This document shows, piece by piece, positions 10,151 to 18,471 of a stretch of DNA of 64,000 bases. Source of the DNA: Hymenobacter psoromatis. Its GTDB lineage: Bacteria > Bacteroidota > Bacteroidia > Cytophagales > Hymenobacteraceae. The position numbers and the translations under genes are program-made. The DNA is taken from positions 1,364,001-1,428,000 of the forward strand of contig NZ_JAIFAG010000001.1 of assembly GCF_020012125.1 (NCBI RefSeq), written 5' to 3'. Under the pieces are notes generated by a model. That model worked only from the letters and a program-made list of their open reading frames with translations. It was not told where the DNA came from and searched no databases. The first letter of the stretch is position 1. The number at the start of each line of letters is the position of its first letter.

Positions 10151-10771
10151 ATGTCTATTGCCTGGAAGGGAATCGTGGGGGCCAGCTTCACGCCCGATTC
10201 GTTTGATGCCTACTGCCACTCGCTGCACTGGCTGGCGTGGCGGCCCAGCTTTATCGTGCTGCACAACACGGCCGTGCCGACCCTGGCGCAGCGCCCGAAT
10301 GGCCTCAGCAAGCAGCACATTCTGGACCTGGAGAGCTACTACCGCGACGACCAGCACTGGAGCGCCGGCCCCCACCTGTTCGTAGACGACCACCAGATTT
10401 GGGTTTTCACGCCCCTCACCGTGTCGGGCGTGCACTCGCCGTCGTGGAACAAAGTGGCCCTGGGCCTCGAAATGCTGGGCGACTACGCCAAGGAGGAATT
10501 CGACTCGGGCCGCGGTAAAAAGGTGCAGGCCAACGCCGTAGCGGCGATGGCTACCCTCAGCGCCGTGCTGGGCCTCGACCCCGCCACCATGCGCCTGCAC
10601 CGCGAAGACCCACTTACGACCCACATCTGCCCCGGCAAGGAGCACGTCAACAAGCAGCCCGTTATCGACCAGGTGCAGGCCCTGCTGGTGGTTCGCCACG
10701 GCGGCGAGCACTCCCCGGTAGTTGCCACTGCCAAAACCCCCGCGAAGGCCAGCAGCACAGTGCCGGCCTGA
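10151..10771 (+). CDS. N-acetylmuramoyl-L-alanine amidase-like protein (Amidase_2 fold)
   Basis: A 206-residue protein of the zinc-dependent Amidase_2/PGRP fold. The likely zinc ligands are His38 (FIVLHNTA), His150 (MRLHREDP) and Cys160 in TTHICPGK; the segment HLFVDDHQIWVFTPL is the conserved central strand pair. Such enzymes cut the bond between N-acetylmuramic acid and L-alanine in peptidoglycan. There is no signal peptide, so, as with phage endolysins, release by lysis or a dedicated export route would be needed to reach the wall. It lies 51 bases after the phospholipase D-like gene in the same direction and is convergent with the next gene, with a hairpin at the junction. Confidence 0.8.
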   Translation: MSIAWKGIVGASFTPDSFDAYCHSLHWLAWRPSFIVLHNTAVPTLAQRPNGLSKQHILDLESYYRDDQHWSAGPHLFVDDHQIWVFTPLTVSGVHSPSWNKVALGLEMLGDYAKEEFDSGRGKKVQANAVAAMATLSAVLGLDPATMRLHREDPLTTHICPGKEHVNKQPVIDQVQALLVVRHGGEHSPVVATAKTPAKASSTVPA

Positions 10772-10794
10772 GCCATTGGCTGGCCACTGCCCGC

Positions 10795-10837
10795 GCCGAC
10801 GCGCTGACTAGAAACCGCTTCTAGCCAGCGCGTCGGC
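10795..10837. terminator. Hairpin between convergent genes
   Basis: Arms GCCGACGCGCTG (10795-10806) and CAGCGCGTCGGC (10826-10837) enclose a second small stem (CTAG/CTAG). No T-run follows. The right arm lies inside the last codons of the minus-strand gene that stops at 10808, so the structure separates the two transcripts. Confidence 0.5.
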
Positions 10838-12451
10838 CAGCAGGGTACTGGGCACCAGGGCGTGAATAGCCGCCCAGCCCCGCGCCTTGATGTCTTTGAG
10901 CGCCACGTCGTTGACGATAGGCTCCCAGAAAGCCTGCGGCACCAGGGCCACCGAGCGGTTGGGGTTGGCGGGGTGCACCACCAAGCGGGCGCTCTGCACG
11001 GTTTTCTGGCCGCCCAGCACTTGGTTGTAGTTGTCGTAGGTCCACTGCGAGTAAAAGCGCACGTGCTTGTCGGCGTTGTCTTTGGCCCAGGCCAGGGCGG
11101 CGGCCACGCAGGCGTGCCCTACCCCCTGCGGCGCGTCGAAGAAGTAGACTTCGCGCAGCACATCGCGGCAAAAAACCGAATTTATATTACCCAAAACTGT
11201 GGCTAGCAGGCTGGTAGCTGAGCTGAAAGCGCCCATCGCCACCCGAAAGTTGGCGGCCGTGGGCTTGCCGTCGGCCAGCTCGGCTTTTTGGGTGAAAAAC
11301 CACTTAATTTCGGCCAGCAGCAACAGTATCTGGTCGGGCTTCAGGAAGTCGCCCACGTTGATGCCGTCGTTGGCGTGAAATATTGGCAGCACCACGGCCA
11401 CGGCCTTGCCACTCTGGGCCATCTGGTAGTCGAGGCCGATGCTGTACTCGGTGGTAAAATCGGGGCCGCTGTAGTTCAGGTACTTCCAGAAGCCGTGGAA
11501 GAGAAAATCCCAGCCGTAGGGATAAAAATTTCCATCTTCGGGGCTCTTAAGGTTGGGTGCGGCCGTGTAGTAACCCGAGGGCACCGCCTGCCCTAGCGTA
11601 GGGTGGAAATATACGAGAAACGGCGTTTCCTCGCTTTCTAGTAGGCTTTTGGGAAAGCTCACGGCTATCAGCTTGGGAAACACGTTGCCGGGGCGCTCCA
11701 GCACCACGTGCTGCACGTCGGCGCTGCCGTCGAAGTCGAATGCCCCGTCGGCCAGCTTAAATACCTGCGGGTCGTCGGTATCCTGGGCCGAAAGGCAGGC
11801 AATGGCTGCCAGCGGCTGCGGGTCCCAGGTGTCGAGCAGCGTCAGGTTATTGGCCTCGCAGGCCAGCAGTAAGCTTTGCCAGGTGCTTTTATCGGCGTCG
11901 GCGGGCAGCTCGCCCATCTTAGCTTGCAAAAAAGGCGCGGCGTCGCCGGCGCGTTGGGCCGGGCCGGGCCGCCGGCTACCCCCCGGCACCAGGTTCAGCT
12001 CGCGCAGCACGCGCGCGGTCACGTCCGTGAGCTGGTGCAGCGGCGCGGGCGGCGCGGCAGCGGCGGGCACCGGGTCAGGCGTGGGGGTAGGGTCTGGGGC
12101 GGGGGTAGGGCTGCCGCCGGCCGAAACCAGCGTCACGCCCACCGCCCCCGACCACGTAAGCTGCCCAAACTGAAACCGGCTGCGCCGCCCGCCCGGCACG
12201 TCCGGGTCGGCCTCCTCGTCCGAGAGGGGGTAGCCCAGGGCGTTGCCCTGGATGCCGCCGTCCTGCTCGTAGCGGTCCCGAATGAGACCGTGCACCTCAA
12301 AGGTGCCCAGCGCCGGGTGCGCAATAATAGTGGCGGCCGCAAACTGCTGCAGCGCACCACCGTCGCGCTCGGGCGTTTCGGCCGTCACGGGCGCGCCCAC
12401 GTCAAAGCCACTTTGGGCCAGGGCCTGCACTTTATCCTGAATAAGGGTCAT
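10808..12451 (-). CDS. LGFP-module protein with a large C-terminal domain of unknown type
   Basis: A 547-residue protein. Residues ~40-110 look like an LGFP-type repeat module (HGLIRDRYEQDGGIQGNALG, YPLSDEE, FQFGQLTW), a unit often found in wall-associated or secreted hydrolases of other bacteria. A Pro/Thr/Asp linker (~112-140) leads to a long C-terminal domain with FPKLIAVSFPKSLL, YPYGWDFLFHGFWKYLNYSG and MGAFSSATSLLATVLG. The last segment resembles the nucleophile elbow of an alpha/beta hydrolase but lacks the canonical GxSxG, so I make no enzymatic call. No signal peptide. It is the last gene of a minus-strand series with 12482-14086, 14158-15597 and 15694-16101. Confidence 0.65.
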   Translation of the reverse strand: MTLIQDKVQALAQSGFDVGAPVTAETPERDGGALQQFAAATIIAHPALGTFEVHGLIRDRYEQDGGIQGNALGYPLSDEEADPDVPGGRRSRFQFGQLTWSGAVGVTLVSAGGSPTPAPDPTPTPDPVPAAAAPPAPLHQLTDVTARVLRELNLVPGGSRRPGPAQRAGDAAPFLQAKMGELPADADKSTWQSLLLACEANNLTLLDTWDPQPLAAIACLSAQDTDDPQVFKLADGAFDFDGSADVQHVVLERPGNVFPKLIAVSFPKSLLESEETPFLVYFHPTLGQAVPSGYYTAAPNLKSPEDGNFYPYGWDFLFHGFWKYLNYSGPDFTTEYSIGLDYQMAQSGKAVAVVLPIFHANDGINVGDFLKPDQILLLLAEIKWFFTQKAELADGKPTAANFRVAMGAFSSATSLLATVLGNINSVFCRDVLREVYFFDAPQGVGHACVAAALAWAKDNADKHVRFYSQWTYDNYNQVLGGQKTVQSARLVVHPANPNRSVALVPQAFWEPIVNDVALKDIKARGWAAIHALVPSTLLADALARSGF

Positions 12452-12481
12452 GATAAAAAAGGGGGAGTGGCGGGCCGGTAG

Positions 12482-14086
12482 TTAGCTCCAAGGTAGCGTG
12501 GGGTCAGGGTTGGGGCAGGCGGGTAGCCGGCGGCACAGAAAGCCCAGCAGCTCCAGCTCAGGGTAAGTCTTGGTTTCGAGCACGGTGGCGGCCTTGGGTG
12601 GCGGGCTGACGGGGATAAAGACGCGCGTTGGCGGCAGGAAGCGGATAGGCACTGCCGGCGTGGGCGTGCGCACAATGCCGCGCCAGATGATGGGCGGCGC
12701 AGGCACTGGCTTGGCCACGACGTGCCCGATGGCCACGGGCGGCGCGGGCCTGCCCACGGCCATCAGCAGCTGGGGGTTGGCCACGGCCCTGGCCATCATC
12801 GGCTTGGTGGCCGCGTGAGCCACTGGCGCGGTGGCCATTTTCAGCTGCTGCAAGCGGAAAGTATTGACTTGCACCTTGGTAGTTTGCTCTTTGGCTTGAA
12901 AAGGCGCGGCTTTAGCTTGCAGCAGCTGCATGCCGCTGGGCTGGGCCCTGGCAAACAGTAGGGCGCTAAACCGATTGGGCGTAGCCGGCGCGTTTTGGGC
13001 GGCTTTGGGTGCTACAATGCTCACGTTGCGCACGAATAGGAGCTTGGCCGGAAAGGCTGGTAGCCGGCCCTGGCCCTGCCCATCGGCCAGCAGCGGCGCG
13101 CCGGGAGCCTGCTTCCAGAAGCGTTGCAGCACAAAATCGGGAAAGTGAAACCAGTTGCGCAAAATTTCCACTACCGTGTACTCGGCCGTCATATGCTCAA
13201 TATCGGAGTTGGCATCCAGCTGAAACAGACTTTTGAGGTGCGGCGAAGCGCGCTGCAACAGGCTGTTAATCTCCGTCTTATCCAGCGAGATGGTGAGCCA
13301 GGGTACGCTATCGTCGAAGAAGTTGGTGGGCGAAAACTGGGTGGGTAGGTAGTTGATTTCATTACCCGCTGGGTCAAGGGCCGTGCTTTTGCCAAATAGC
13401 TCGTAGTCGCTCTGCAGGTCAGCTACCGTTTTGCGCGGCGAGCTGCCCCCGAGCGAGATAAGCGTGGCCAGGTTGTCCTCTACCTCGGTGCGGTGGCCCT
13501 TGGTTTCCCAATTCAGCAGGGCCGTGGCGCAGGCTTGCTGCTGCGCGCCACTATCGGTTTGCCAGGCTTGCTGGAGGGCGGCAGCCCCGTTACCGGTCGC
13601 CGAGTCGGCCGCAATCTGGCCGTTTTTGTACTCGCTGGTAGCCGCCTTGTAGGCGTCAGAATAGCGTTGGTAGTTATCGAGCGCCGACAGGATGGTGCCA
13701 TCGTCGCCGGTCACGGGTTGCTGCAGGTAAGCCAGGGCCACCTGGTAGCGCGCTTCTTGGTCGGCGGTGCGGATGCTGCTGGCGGGCTGGCAGCCCTTCA
13801 GGGTTTCGTAGTACACCTGGTCCAGCTCGTCGGGAGCGCTGGTAATGATGTCGTCCACCGTCGCCACGAAGTTGAACGTCTTGTCGAAGCTCATCATGGC
13901 CTGCGCCGTTTCGTTGGGGCCCAGGCCGTGCTTGGCCGGCTCCATAAAGTAGAAGCTGTCCTTGCCCACGGCAAACGACCCGTTCTGAAACGCCAGGAAC
14001 GTGTCGTCCTGGGGTTTGCCGTTGGCGTCCGTCTCGAAAATCAGCTTCATTTTGGTCATGAAGGCCACTGCTACCGAAGGGTTCAT
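12482..14086 (-). CDS. Member of an unrecognised three-gene family, Pro/Ala-rich C-terminus
   Basis: 534 residues from the ATG at 14086 (MNPSVAVAFMTKMKLIF). I recognise no known family. Several landmarks are shared with the next gene upstream: a helical segment with a run of Tyr and Ala (LDNYQRYSDAYKAATSEYKN) followed by ALLNWETKGHRTEVEDNLA; FVLQRFWKQAPGAPLL; a strand PAKLLFVRNVSIVAPK; and the C-terminal LELLGFLCRRLPACPNPDP. Between the strand and the C-terminus an Ala/Pro/Val-rich stretch of about 120 residues is inserted. No signal peptide. The shared C-terminal Cys-Pro-Asn-Pro-Asp-Pro ending suggests a common docking or sorting signal, which is inference. Confidence 0.6.
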   Translation of the reverse strand: MNPSVAVAFMTKMKLIFETDANGKPQDDTFLAFQNGSFAVGKDSFYFMEPAKHGLGPNETAQAMMSFDKTFNFVATVDDIITSAPDELDQVYYETLKGCQPASSIRTADQEARYQVALAYLQQPVTGDDGTILSALDNYQRYSDAYKAATSEYKNGQIAADSATGNGAAALQQAWQTDSGAQQQACATALLNWETKGHRTEVEDNLATLISLGGSSPRKTVADLQSDYELFGKSTALDPAGNEINYLPTQFSPTNFFDDSVPWLTISLDKTEINSLLQRASPHLKSLFQLDANSDIEHMTAEYTVVEILRNWFHFPDFVLQRFWKQAPGAPLLADGQGQGRLPAFPAKLLFVRNVSIVAPKAAQNAPATPNRFSALLFARAQPSGMQLLQAKAAPFQAKEQTTKVQVNTFRLQQLKMATAPVAHAATKPMMARAVANPQLLMAVGRPAPPVAIGHVVAKPVPAPPIIWRGIVRTPTPAVPIRFLPPTRVFIPVSPPPKAATVLETKTYPELELLGFLCRRLPACPNPDPTLPWS

Positions 14087-14157
14087 TAGGAAGAAAGTAA
14101 GAGGTGAGAAGGGGGGTAGGCGGGCTGGCGGGTGCCAGCACGCCCTTTGCCGCTTGC

Positions 14158-15597
14158 CTAGTCGAACTTGGCCTTGGGGTCGGGGTTGGGGCAGGTACCC
14201 ACCAGGCGGTTCACGAAGCCGATAAGCTGCATGCCGGCGCACGAAACCCCGCTGCCCGTGTCAGTAGACTGGAAGTCGTGGCTGGCGCTGTTGCTCGAAT
14301 AGTTGCCCTTCAGCGTAAAAGGCCCCCAGCCCACGCTGGCGCTGGTAGCCAGTTGCTTGTGCACATCGCTGCTTTGCCAGGTCGCCTTGTCGAAGTCGAT
14401 TTTCAGGTTGCGAATGAAAATCATGTTGGTCGAGTAGGCAATGAACGAGCCCTGGGGCGGCGTTTTCCCGTTCGAGAGCTGCGGGTCGCCAAACTTCCAG
14501 GTGCCGGGGTCCAGCTTCCAGCCCTGGCATGAAAACAGCTCGGTGCCAAACCAGGGCCGCAGAATTTTTACCTGCGCCAGGTCAAAGCTGATGTTGAAGC
14601 TGGAGCTTTTAAAGTTGGCATTTTGCCGGTCGGTTGAGCCGCTGGCCCCGGCGCTGGCCTTCCAGAGCCCAAAATTGACGCCCCCGCTCACGCCCCAGGC
14701 CGTAGACGACGAGTCGGTGTGCGTCGCCATCGAGCTGTCCTTGAAGTAGAAGTTCTGCCAGGGCTGGCTGTAAAAGTTGGGCGGGAATATGCGCACCGGG
14801 TAAAAGGTGATATCCAGGTCGCCCTCCGTGTAAACGGCCTTGTCGTAGTTGTCGCGCAGCCCCGCAAACCACGAGGCCATGCTGCGCCCGGTCACCTGGG
14901 CAATGTAGGCCTGCATTTCCTCCACGTCGTTTTTGTGGCCGGCGCTCGTCCAAGCATTCATCGCCGATTTCACCTTGTTGCGGTAAATACCGGCGTTGGT
15001 GTCGAAATCTATTACGGCGGCCTTATCGTCGCTGGCCACGGCATTAATGCGCTTGCCATTATAGAGCAGCGCCGCGTCTTCGTAGGCCTGCTCGCCGGCC
15101 GTGTAGGCCTGCATGAGGGGGGTAGGCACGGAGTGCGTGGTTTGCTCGTCCGTAATGGGGTCAGTATCCGTCTGAATAGCGTAGAGCAGCTTCTGAAACT
15201 TGTCCAGCTTGGCCTTTTCAGCCGCGGTCGGCTCCAGGTTTGTCACCTTCGCAAACTTAAGAATATTGCCATAAATCCGGCTCAGGCTCTCCTGGCTATT
15301 GCGGTCAATGGTCTGGCCCTGCTTCATATTATACACTGCCGTGGGGTCGGGCACCAGGTCCGTAAAGAGCGCAAAATCAGCGGCTTTGCGCACCAAATCG
15401 CGGGTTTCGCTGGCATCCTTGCCATTAAAGCCCTTGGCCAGAAACGTGAGGTCGTCGGGGCTGATGGGCATCCCCGGCATCACCCAGGAAACGAAGTTGT
15501 TCTTGTTGGCCGGCGCAAAGTCGTCGCCCCCATTCACGATGGAGTACAGCTTGGCCAGCAAGGCCTTCATGATGTCTTCGGATTGAAACAGTGCCAT
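14158..15597 (-). CDS. Full-length member of the unrecognised CPNPDP-ending family
   Basis: 479 residues, starting MALFQSEDIMKALLAKLYS. The N-terminal half is helical: TPLMQAYTAGEQAYEDAALL, then SAMNAWTSAGHKNDVEEMQA and YIAQVTGRSMASWF. The C-terminal half is rich in Ser, Gly and aromatic residues and looks beta-structured (STAWGVSGGVNFGLWKASA, ILRPWFGTELFSCQGW, STNMIFIRNLKIDF, SASVGWGPFTLKGNYSS). It ends MQLIGFVNRLVGTCPNPDP. The layout, a helical bundle then an amphipathic beta region, recalls pore-forming proteins, but I cannot assign a family. It sits between its two relatives and probably shares their transcript. No signal peptide. Confidence 0.6.
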   Translation of the reverse strand: MALFQSEDIMKALLAKLYSIVNGGDDFAPANKNNFVSWVMPGMPISPDDLTFLAKGFNGKDASETRDLVRKAADFALFTDLVPDPTAVYNMKQGQTIDRNSQESLSRIYGNILKFAKVTNLEPTAAEKAKLDKFQKLLYAIQTDTDPITDEQTTHSVPTPLMQAYTAGEQAYEDAALLYNGKRINAVASDDKAAVIDFDTNAGIYRNKVKSAMNAWTSAGHKNDVEEMQAYIAQVTGRSMASWFAGLRDNYDKAVYTEGDLDITFYPVRIFPPNFYSQPWQNFYFKDSSMATHTDSSSTAWGVSGGVNFGLWKASAGASGSTDRQNANFKSSSFNISFDLAQVKILRPWFGTELFSCQGWKLDPGTWKFGDPQLSNGKTPPQGSFIAYSTNMIFIRNLKIDFDKATWQSSDVHKQLATSASVGWGPFTLKGNYSSNSASHDFQSTDTGSGVSCAGMQLIGFVNRLVGTCPNPDPKAKFD

Positions 15598-15693
15598 GAC
15601 GAAAAAGGGAAAGTGGAAAAATGAAAGGGGGGTAGGAAAGGCAGTTAAAAAGGAAGAGCTAAAAATCAGCTGGCGAGGCTTTTAATGGCTGAA

Positions 15694-16101
15694 TTATAGC
15701 TGGGAGGCTGCCGCGCTGCCCGTTACCTGCGCGATATAGGCTTCCATCATTTCGACCTCGTTTTTGAAGCCGTTCGTCAACCAGTCGGCCATTGCGGCCT
15801 GCACGGGCTGGCGGTGCAGCGGCGCGTTTTGGGCAAAAGCCAGTACCGTGCGGGGGTCGTTGGTGGTGTTGGCGTCGAGGCGCAGGGCCTGGTAGCGCTG
15901 GGCGGCGGCCTCATAGGCCAGCTTGCCCGCGTCGTAGGCCTGGCGCAGGGGGGTAGGGGTGCGCACCAGCCGGGGCTGCTGCGTCAGGGAGTCGGTTTCC
16001 TCTGTGGTCGTGTACAGCAGGCCCCTGTACTGCTCAGCTTTGGCCTGTTCTTCCTCCCTGCTTTCCGGCATCACACGTGTCCTTGTGGGGTACGTTTTCA
16101 C
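15694..16101 (-). pseudogene. Truncated paralogue of the 14158-15597 gene
   Basis: 135 residues matching only the middle helical part of the 479-residue neighbour: TPTPLRQAYDAGKLAYEAAA aligns with TPLMQAYTAGEQAYEDAALL, and NEVEMMEAYIAQVTGSAAAS with NDVEEMQAYIAQVTGRSMAS. It then stops (SQL) exactly where the neighbour goes on into its beta-rich half, and it lacks the first ~110 residues. It could be a decayed duplicate or a short free-standing regulatory version of the domain, for example an immunity or chaperone partner. It is first in the minus-strand series, directly after the divergent promoter region. Confidence 0.6.
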
Positions 16102-16708
16102 TCCGCTTCACCAGCCGCGTTCGCGCGGGCTCTCTCCATGCGCCAGCTTTCGGGCTGGGCTCCTGCCTCACATTGCGTAGGTAGCGTGGGGTAGGGCCAG
16201 GCCTTGCTTCCCCGTTTTTCTGGCGCGAGTACTCCGCGCCAATTCTTCAAAATCTTTCCTGGCCACCCTCCTTCTCCTTCCTCCCTTCCACGGTGGCTTC
16301 GGCCTGGCCAAAGGTCTGCAATAGTACGCAGCTAACCAATACCTACCCGTAGGTATTTTACCTGACCCAGAAGACTAAATAGTATTTGTAATAATTTTAA
16401 AATCAATAAGCTAATTAAAATAAAAAGACCAGCTTATCGAGAATTTTTACGCCCTAGAAGGGGGCATTGGGGGCTAAATTTCAGTGCTGGCACTGATGCC
16501 GCCGCCGGGGCGTTGGCCTACGTTTGTGCCTGCCCCCAACTGCCCGGCGAGTGATAGGAAGCGGAGGAAATAAGCAGTGCCGGCCGCGTGGCCACGTCCG
16601 GGCTGGCGAGGGGGGTAGGGAGGAGGTGCCTGGCCGCGGCGGTTTGCGCGGGCGGCCGCTTTCCCGTCGTGCCCGCGTGTTTGCCAGCTTCTTACCCAGC
16701 CTGTTCTC
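16102..16708. other. 607-base gene-free divergent control region
   Basis: This gap separates the truncated paralogue (minus) from the subtilisin gene (plus). It holds the second palindromic operator with its promoter (16340-16388), then an AT-rich stretch to about 16450 that contrasts with the GC-rich surroundings. From 16390 to 16708 I see no convincing ORF, so the subtilisin transcript would carry a leader of about 300 bases. TACGTTTG at 16519-16526 fits the -7 consensus and could be a second, closer promoter. Confidence 0.5.
16340..16388 (+). promoter_or_regulatory. Palindromic operator plus promoter (copy 2)
   Basis: TACCTACCCGTAGGTA at 16340-16355 is a perfect 7+2+7 palindrome sharing TACCTA and TAGGTA with the site at 8155. 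The next bases, TTTTACCTGAC, match TTTTACTGAC at the first site. A -7-like TAGTATTTG follows at 16380-16388, after a 20-base spacer from TTTT. The two regions lie 8 kb apart, and apart from these elements their sequences differ. Confidence 0.7.
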
Positions 16709-18301
16709 ATGGCTACCCGCCCCCCCGCCCCCAGGGTGTTTCAGCCCGAAAACCTGACCCAGACGGTTATCGCCCTCCCCCTGCTGCAGCAGCTGGCCGA
16801 GGAGCATCAGCGCCTGCGCCCACCCCAAGCCCGCGCCAAAGCCCCCGCCGCCCCGCCGCTACCCCGCCTGCTGGGCGTGGTCATCGACCTCAACCTGGAC
16901 TACCCAGGGGGCCGGGCCGGCGCTATGCAGTGGGTAGTAGACGCCCTCAACGAGCTGGTGCCGCCGCTCACGGCCACCGAGGCCCACCGCGCGGCGGGCC
17001 TGAATGCCGACCAGCACCCCAAAAACCAGTACAGCCAGCAGTACCTGTTCGTGCGCCTCGAAGCCGCCGTGATTGAGGCACTGGTGGTCCGCGACAAGCA
17101 GCGCAACGACGCTACCCCCCGCCCCGCCACCCAGGGCCCGGCCGGCCCCAAGGCCATCTACCACATCTGGCCCGACTTTGAAATCAAGCCCTTGCTCAAC
17201 AAGTCGTTAGCCACGGTGAAGGGCGATGCGGCCCACGCTTCCTACGCGGCCGTGGGCAGCGGCATCGTGTGGGCCGTGCTCGACTCGGGCATCGATGCCA
17301 GCCACCCGCACTTCGCCACCTACCGCAACCTGGAGCTGAGCCTGCCGCTGCACCACGCCGACTTTACCGGCGCTCCGGCCGCCGCCGGGGGGGTAGGGGC
17401 GCCCGACCCAGCCCTGCAGGATGGTACCGGCCACGGCACCCACGTGGCGGGCATCATCGCGGGCGCGTGGCCCGCCGGCCCGCCCCCGCAGGCCTACAAC
17501 CGGCAGCGCGACGAGCAGGGCACCATCACCTACGTGCCGGTGGCCGTGCCCGTTATCAGCGGTGTTGCGCCCCAGTGTAAGCTGGTCAGCCTCAAGGTGA
17601 TGGATGCCCAGGGCCAGGGCCAGGCCAGCAGCCTGATTGCCGCCATCGGCCTCATTCAGGAAATTAACGGCTACGGCCGCCGCCTGCTCATTCACGGCGT
17701 GAATATGAGCGTGGGCTATGACTTTGAGCCCGAGTGGTTTGCCTGCGGCCGCAGCCCGCTCTGCGTGGAGGTAGACCGCCTGGTGCGCTCGGGCGTAGTT
17801 GTGGTGGTGGCGGCTGGCAACACCGGCTACGGCGTGGCCCAGAGCCAGTTCAACGGCATCATCTCGGCCGGCATGAGCCTGACTATCAATGACCCTGGCA
17901 ACGCCGACCTGGCCATCACGGTGGGCTCGACGCACCGCGACATGCCCCACGTCTACGGCGTGTCCTACTTCTCGTCCAAAGGCCCCACCGGCGACGGCCG
18001 CCCGAAACCCGACCTCGTGGCTCCCGGCGAAAAAATCCTCTCCTGCGCCGCCGGTGATAAGCGCCAGGAAATGACCGATAAAGGCCTGCCATGCGACTAC
18101 CTCGAAGACAGCGGCACCAGCATGGCCGCGCCCCACGTGTCGGGTGCCATCGCAGCCTTCCTCTCCATCCGCCGCGAATTCATCGGCGAGCCCGAAAAGG
18201 TAAAAGACATCTTCCTCACTTCCGCCACCGACCTCAAGCGCGAGCGCTACTTCCAGGGCAGTGGCCTGGTCGATTTGATGCGCGCCATTCAATCGGTGTA
18301 G
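16709..18301 (+). CDS. Subtilisin-family (S8) serine protease
   Basis: A 530-residue protein with a complete S8 catalytic triad: Asp in VWAVLDSGID (near residue 192), His in GHGTHVAGIIAG (near 242) and Ser in SGTSMAAPHVSG (near 471). The oxyanion-hole Asn is in VVVVAAGNTGYG. Residues ~50-115 resemble an I9-like or S8-associated prodomain region (LLGVVIDLNLDYPGG, YLFVRLEAAVIEALV), so the enzyme may be made as a zymogen. No signal peptide or C-terminal sorting domain is seen, which is unusual for a subtilisin. It is the first plus-strand gene downstream of the second operator and is followed by an alpha/beta hydrolase. A role in digesting target proteins or in activating the neighbouring hydrolases is inferred. 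Confidence 0.9.
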   Translation: MATRPPAPRVFQPENLTQTVIALPLLQQLAEEHQRLRPPQARAKAPAAPPLPRLLGVVIDLNLDYPGGRAGAMQWVVDALNELVPPLTATEAHRAAGLNADQHPKNQYSQQYLFVRLEAAVIEALVVRDKQRNDATPRPATQGPAGPKAIYHIWPDFEIKPLLNKSLATVKGDAAHASYAAVGSGIVWAVLDSGIDASHPHFATYRNLELSLPLHHADFTGAPAAAGGVGAPDPALQDGTGHGTHVAGIIAGAWPAGPPPQAYNRQRDEQGTITYVPVAVPVISGVAPQCKLVSLKVMDAQGQGQASSLIAAIGLIQEINGYGRRLLIHGVNMSVGYDFEPEWFACGRSPLCVEVDRLVRSGVVVVVAAGNTGYGVAQSQFNGIISAGMSLTINDPGNADLAITVGSTHRDMPHVYGVSYFSSKGPTGDGRPKPDLVAPGEKILSCAAGDKRQEMTDKGLPCDYLEDSGTSMAAPHVSGAIAAFLSIRREFIGEPEKVKDIFLTSATDLKRERYFQGSGLVDLMRAIQSV

Positions 18302-18324
18302 GTATTATATATAAATTTAATAGA

Positions 18325-18437
18325 ATCATCTGTTATTGCGAGCCTGCGAAGCAATCTTTCCTTCCGCTAGGGGTAGTAATATGATGAAGGCGAACGACCA
18401 GGAAAAATTGCTTCGCAGGCTCGCAATGACAGACGAT
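18325..18437. repeat. Long palindromic intergenic repeat, TTGCGAGCC family
   Basis: Inverted repeat with arms of about 38 bases: ATTGCGAGCCTGCGAAGCAA on the left and its complement on the right, flanked by ATCATCTG and CAGACGAT. It fills nearly the whole gap between the protease and the downstream hydrolase, so these two genes may be separately transcribed or partially attenuated here. Confidence 0.7.
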
Positions 18438-18471
18438 TGCTATTCTGCTTTTATAACCCCCACACTCTCCT

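Noticed and set aside
8084..10711. An 875-codon open frame on the minus strand opposite the phospholipase D-like and amidase genes
   Set aside because: It is antisense to two well-supported genes, has low-complexity Gly/Val/Ala/Arg/His-rich composition and no domain; such long antisense frames are common in GC-rich DNA.
10808..16101. Prophage or phage-tail interpretation of the amidase and the large unknown proteins
   Set aside because: No integrase, capsid, portal, tail or holin gene is present, and gene order and regulation fit a chromosomal regulon better.
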